From the NCBI GenBank assembly GCA_024696565.1, contig JAILGR010000253.1, positions 1 to 6,534 on the forward strand: a stretch of 6,534 nt of DNA, in the 5' to 3' direction. The DNA comes from Acholeplasmatales bacterium (GTDB lineage: Bacteria; Bacillota_I; Bacilli_A; Acholeplasmatales; Anaeroplasmataceae). The position numbers and the translations under genes were made by a program. The notes beneath the pieces are model-generated. The model saw only the letters and a list, made by a program, of their open reading frames with translations. It was not told where the DNA came from and searched no databases. Positions 5,613 to 6,534 of this stretch are shown piece after piece. The stretch's first letter is position 1; each line of letters opens with the position of its first letter.

Positions 5613-6426
5613 TTATAAACAAAATTATTTAGATAATGTAGGTAAATACCGTAAGATGGGATTTGAAGTACCTACTATTGATATGATTAAAACAGAAGAA
5701 GATATTAATAAAATTAGAGAAGCTGGAGTTATAAACAATAAGGTTTTAGATGAAGTAGCTAAACATATTAAAGCTGGAATGTCTACTGAAGATATTAATA
5801 CTATTGTTCACGAAACTACAATTAAGTTAGGTGGTATTCCTGCCCCACTTAATTATGAAGGTTTCCCTAAGAGTGTTTGTACATCTATTAATGATGCTGT
5901 ATGTCATGGTATTCCTGATCCTACAGTAAAATTAAAAGATGGAGACATTATTAATGTTGATTGTACTACCATTTATAATGGTTATTATGCTGATGCTTCT
6001 CGTATGTTTTGTATAGGAAAATGTTCTGAAGAAGCCAAAGCTTTAGTAGATATAACAAAAGAATCTTTAGATTTAGCATTTAATGGTATTAAGCCATATT
6101 CTCATTTAAGAGATATTGGTTATATCATTGAGAAGTTTGTCAAATCTAAAGGCTATAGTGTAGTCCATGAAATTGGTGGTCATGGTGTAGGTATTGATTT
6201 CCATGAAGAACCATTTATTTATCATTATGGTAAAAAGGGTACAGGTATGATTTTATTCCCTGGTATGGTATTTACTATTGAACCAATGGTAAATCAAGGA
6301 AGTAGAAACGTATTTTTGGATTCTTCTAATGATTGGACTGTATATACTGATGATGGTTCATTATCAGCACAGTGGGAATATACTATTGTTGTAACAATGG
6401 ACGGACTTGAAATTTTAGCTAATTAG
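5605..6426 (+). CDS. map: Type I methionine aminopeptidase
   Basis: The 273-residue metalloenzyme removes the initiator methionine from new proteins when the second residue is small. All five metal ligands are visible: D119 (INVDCT), D130 (YYADASRMF), H193 (GGHGVG), E226 (FTIEPMV) and E258 (SAQWEYTIVVT). The substrate-contacting histidines are H101 (VCHGIP) and H200 (DFHEEP). These correspond to D97, D108, H171, E204, E235, H79 and H178 of E. coli MAP. Compared with E. coli MAP, about 27 extra residues precede the catalytic fold (IKTEEDINKIREAG, 28-41). That extension has aromatic and basic residues and no zinc-finger cysteines. The start overlaps the alarmone synthetase gene by 8 nt and has its own GAGGAAG site, so coupled translation is likely. 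In many Bacillota map lies in the ribosomal protein cluster beside adk; this copy does not, so a second map elsewhere is possible. Confidence 0.95.
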   Translation: MIDYKQNYLDNVGKYRKMGFEVPTIDMIKTEEDINKIREAGVINNKVLDEVAKHIKAGMSTEDINTIVHETTIKLGGIPAPLNYEGFPKSVCTSINDAVCHGIPDPTVKLKDGDIINVDCTTIYNGYYADASRMFCIGKCSEEAKALVDITKESLDLAFNGIKPYSHLRDIGYIIEKFVKSKGYSVVHEIGGHGVGIDFHEEPFIYHYGKKGTGMILFPGMVFTIEPMVNQGSRNVFLDSSNDWTVYTDDGSLSAQWEYTIVVTMDGLEILAN

Positions 6427-6430
6427 GAGA
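6425..6430 (+). promoter_or_regulatory. Ribosome binding site of the CCA-adding enzyme gene
   Basis: AGGAGA overlaps the TAG stop of map (6424-6426) and is 3 nt before ATG 6434, so the two genes are closely linked on one message. Confidence 0.65.
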
Positions 6431-6433
6431 AAT

Positions 6434-6534
6434 ATGGATTATACAATTGATAATAATATTATTTTAGCAATTAATATATTAAAAGATCATGGGTATGATG
6501 CTTATTTAGTAGGTGGCGCTGTTAGAGATTTAAT
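6434..6534 (+). CDS. CCA tRNA nucleotidyltransferase / poly(A) polymerase family, 5' fragment
   Basis: Only the first 33 codons are inside the window; the gene runs off the right edge. The translation starts MDYTIDNNIILAINILKDHG and reaches AYLVGGAVRDL. LVGGAVRDL is the nucleotide-binding motif that begins the class II nucleotidyltransferase head of CCA-adding enzymes and poly(A) polymerases. In a low-GC Gram-positive the CCA-adding enzyme, which builds or repairs the 3' CCA of tRNA, is the more likely identity. The catalytic DxD lies beyond the window. It begins 7 nt after the map stop, so it is in the same operon as the alarmone synthetase and map. Confidence 0.8.
   Translation, partial: MDYTIDNNIILAINILKDHGYDAYLVGGAVRDL

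Noticed and set aside
1..6534. CRISPR array, insertion sequence, tRNA/rRNA gene, riboswitch, phage or defence module
   Set aside because: No spaced direct repeats, transposase or integrase motifs, or tRNA-like folds were seen. Nearly all bases are accounted for by housekeeping genes and their signals, and no intergenic gap exceeds about 100 nt.

Overview
The window is AT-rich bacterial DNA with every gene on the + strand, tightly packed and separated by short intergenic gaps. It encodes a PolC-type replicative polymerase, a YqeY-family protein, a small alarmone synthetase, a type I methionine aminopeptidase and the start of a tRNA CCA-adding enzyme. PolC, AGGAGG-like ribosome binding sites and strong A/T-ending codon preference point to a low-GC Gram-positive bacterium (Bacillota). 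I would guess a Bacilli/Erysipelotrichia-like uncultured lineage, but that is inference. All recognisable Trp positions use TGG and no long reading frame contains TGA, so the standard bacterial code applies rather than the Mycoplasma code.

Layout: (1) 1-2620 holds the C-terminal half of polC. The frame is clean from 44 to the stop, but the first ~45 bases have stops in all three frames and appear to carry polC homology in shifted frames. A strong intrinsic terminator follows (2627-2668). (2) 2718-3443 is a seven-helix membrane protein of the Bax inhibitor-1/YccA superfamily. It starts at TTG and ends in a terminator that overlaps its stop codon. (3) 3538-4862 is a two-gene unit, a YqeY-family protein and an alpha/beta hydrolase of the monoacylglycerol lipase type, behind a good promoter (TTGAAG, 17 bp, extended -10). 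(4) 4914 to the window end is a three-gene unit: (p)ppGpp synthetase of the RelQ/RelP type, methionine aminopeptidase (overlapping by 8 nt), and a 5' fragment of a CCA tRNA nucleotidyltransferase. It sits behind a very similar promoter (TTGAAA, 16 bp, extended -10).

Functionally this is housekeeping: replication, alarmone signalling, N-terminal protein maturation and tRNA end maturation. The last three are probably co-transcribed, so growth-rate control, protein maturation and tRNA maturation share a message. I found no mobile element, CRISPR array, RNA gene or defence system, and no convincing undescribed system. The observations most worth checking are the broken polC frame at the left edge and the shared 10-mer palindrome-like element over the -35 boxes of the yqeY and alarmone synthetase promoters.
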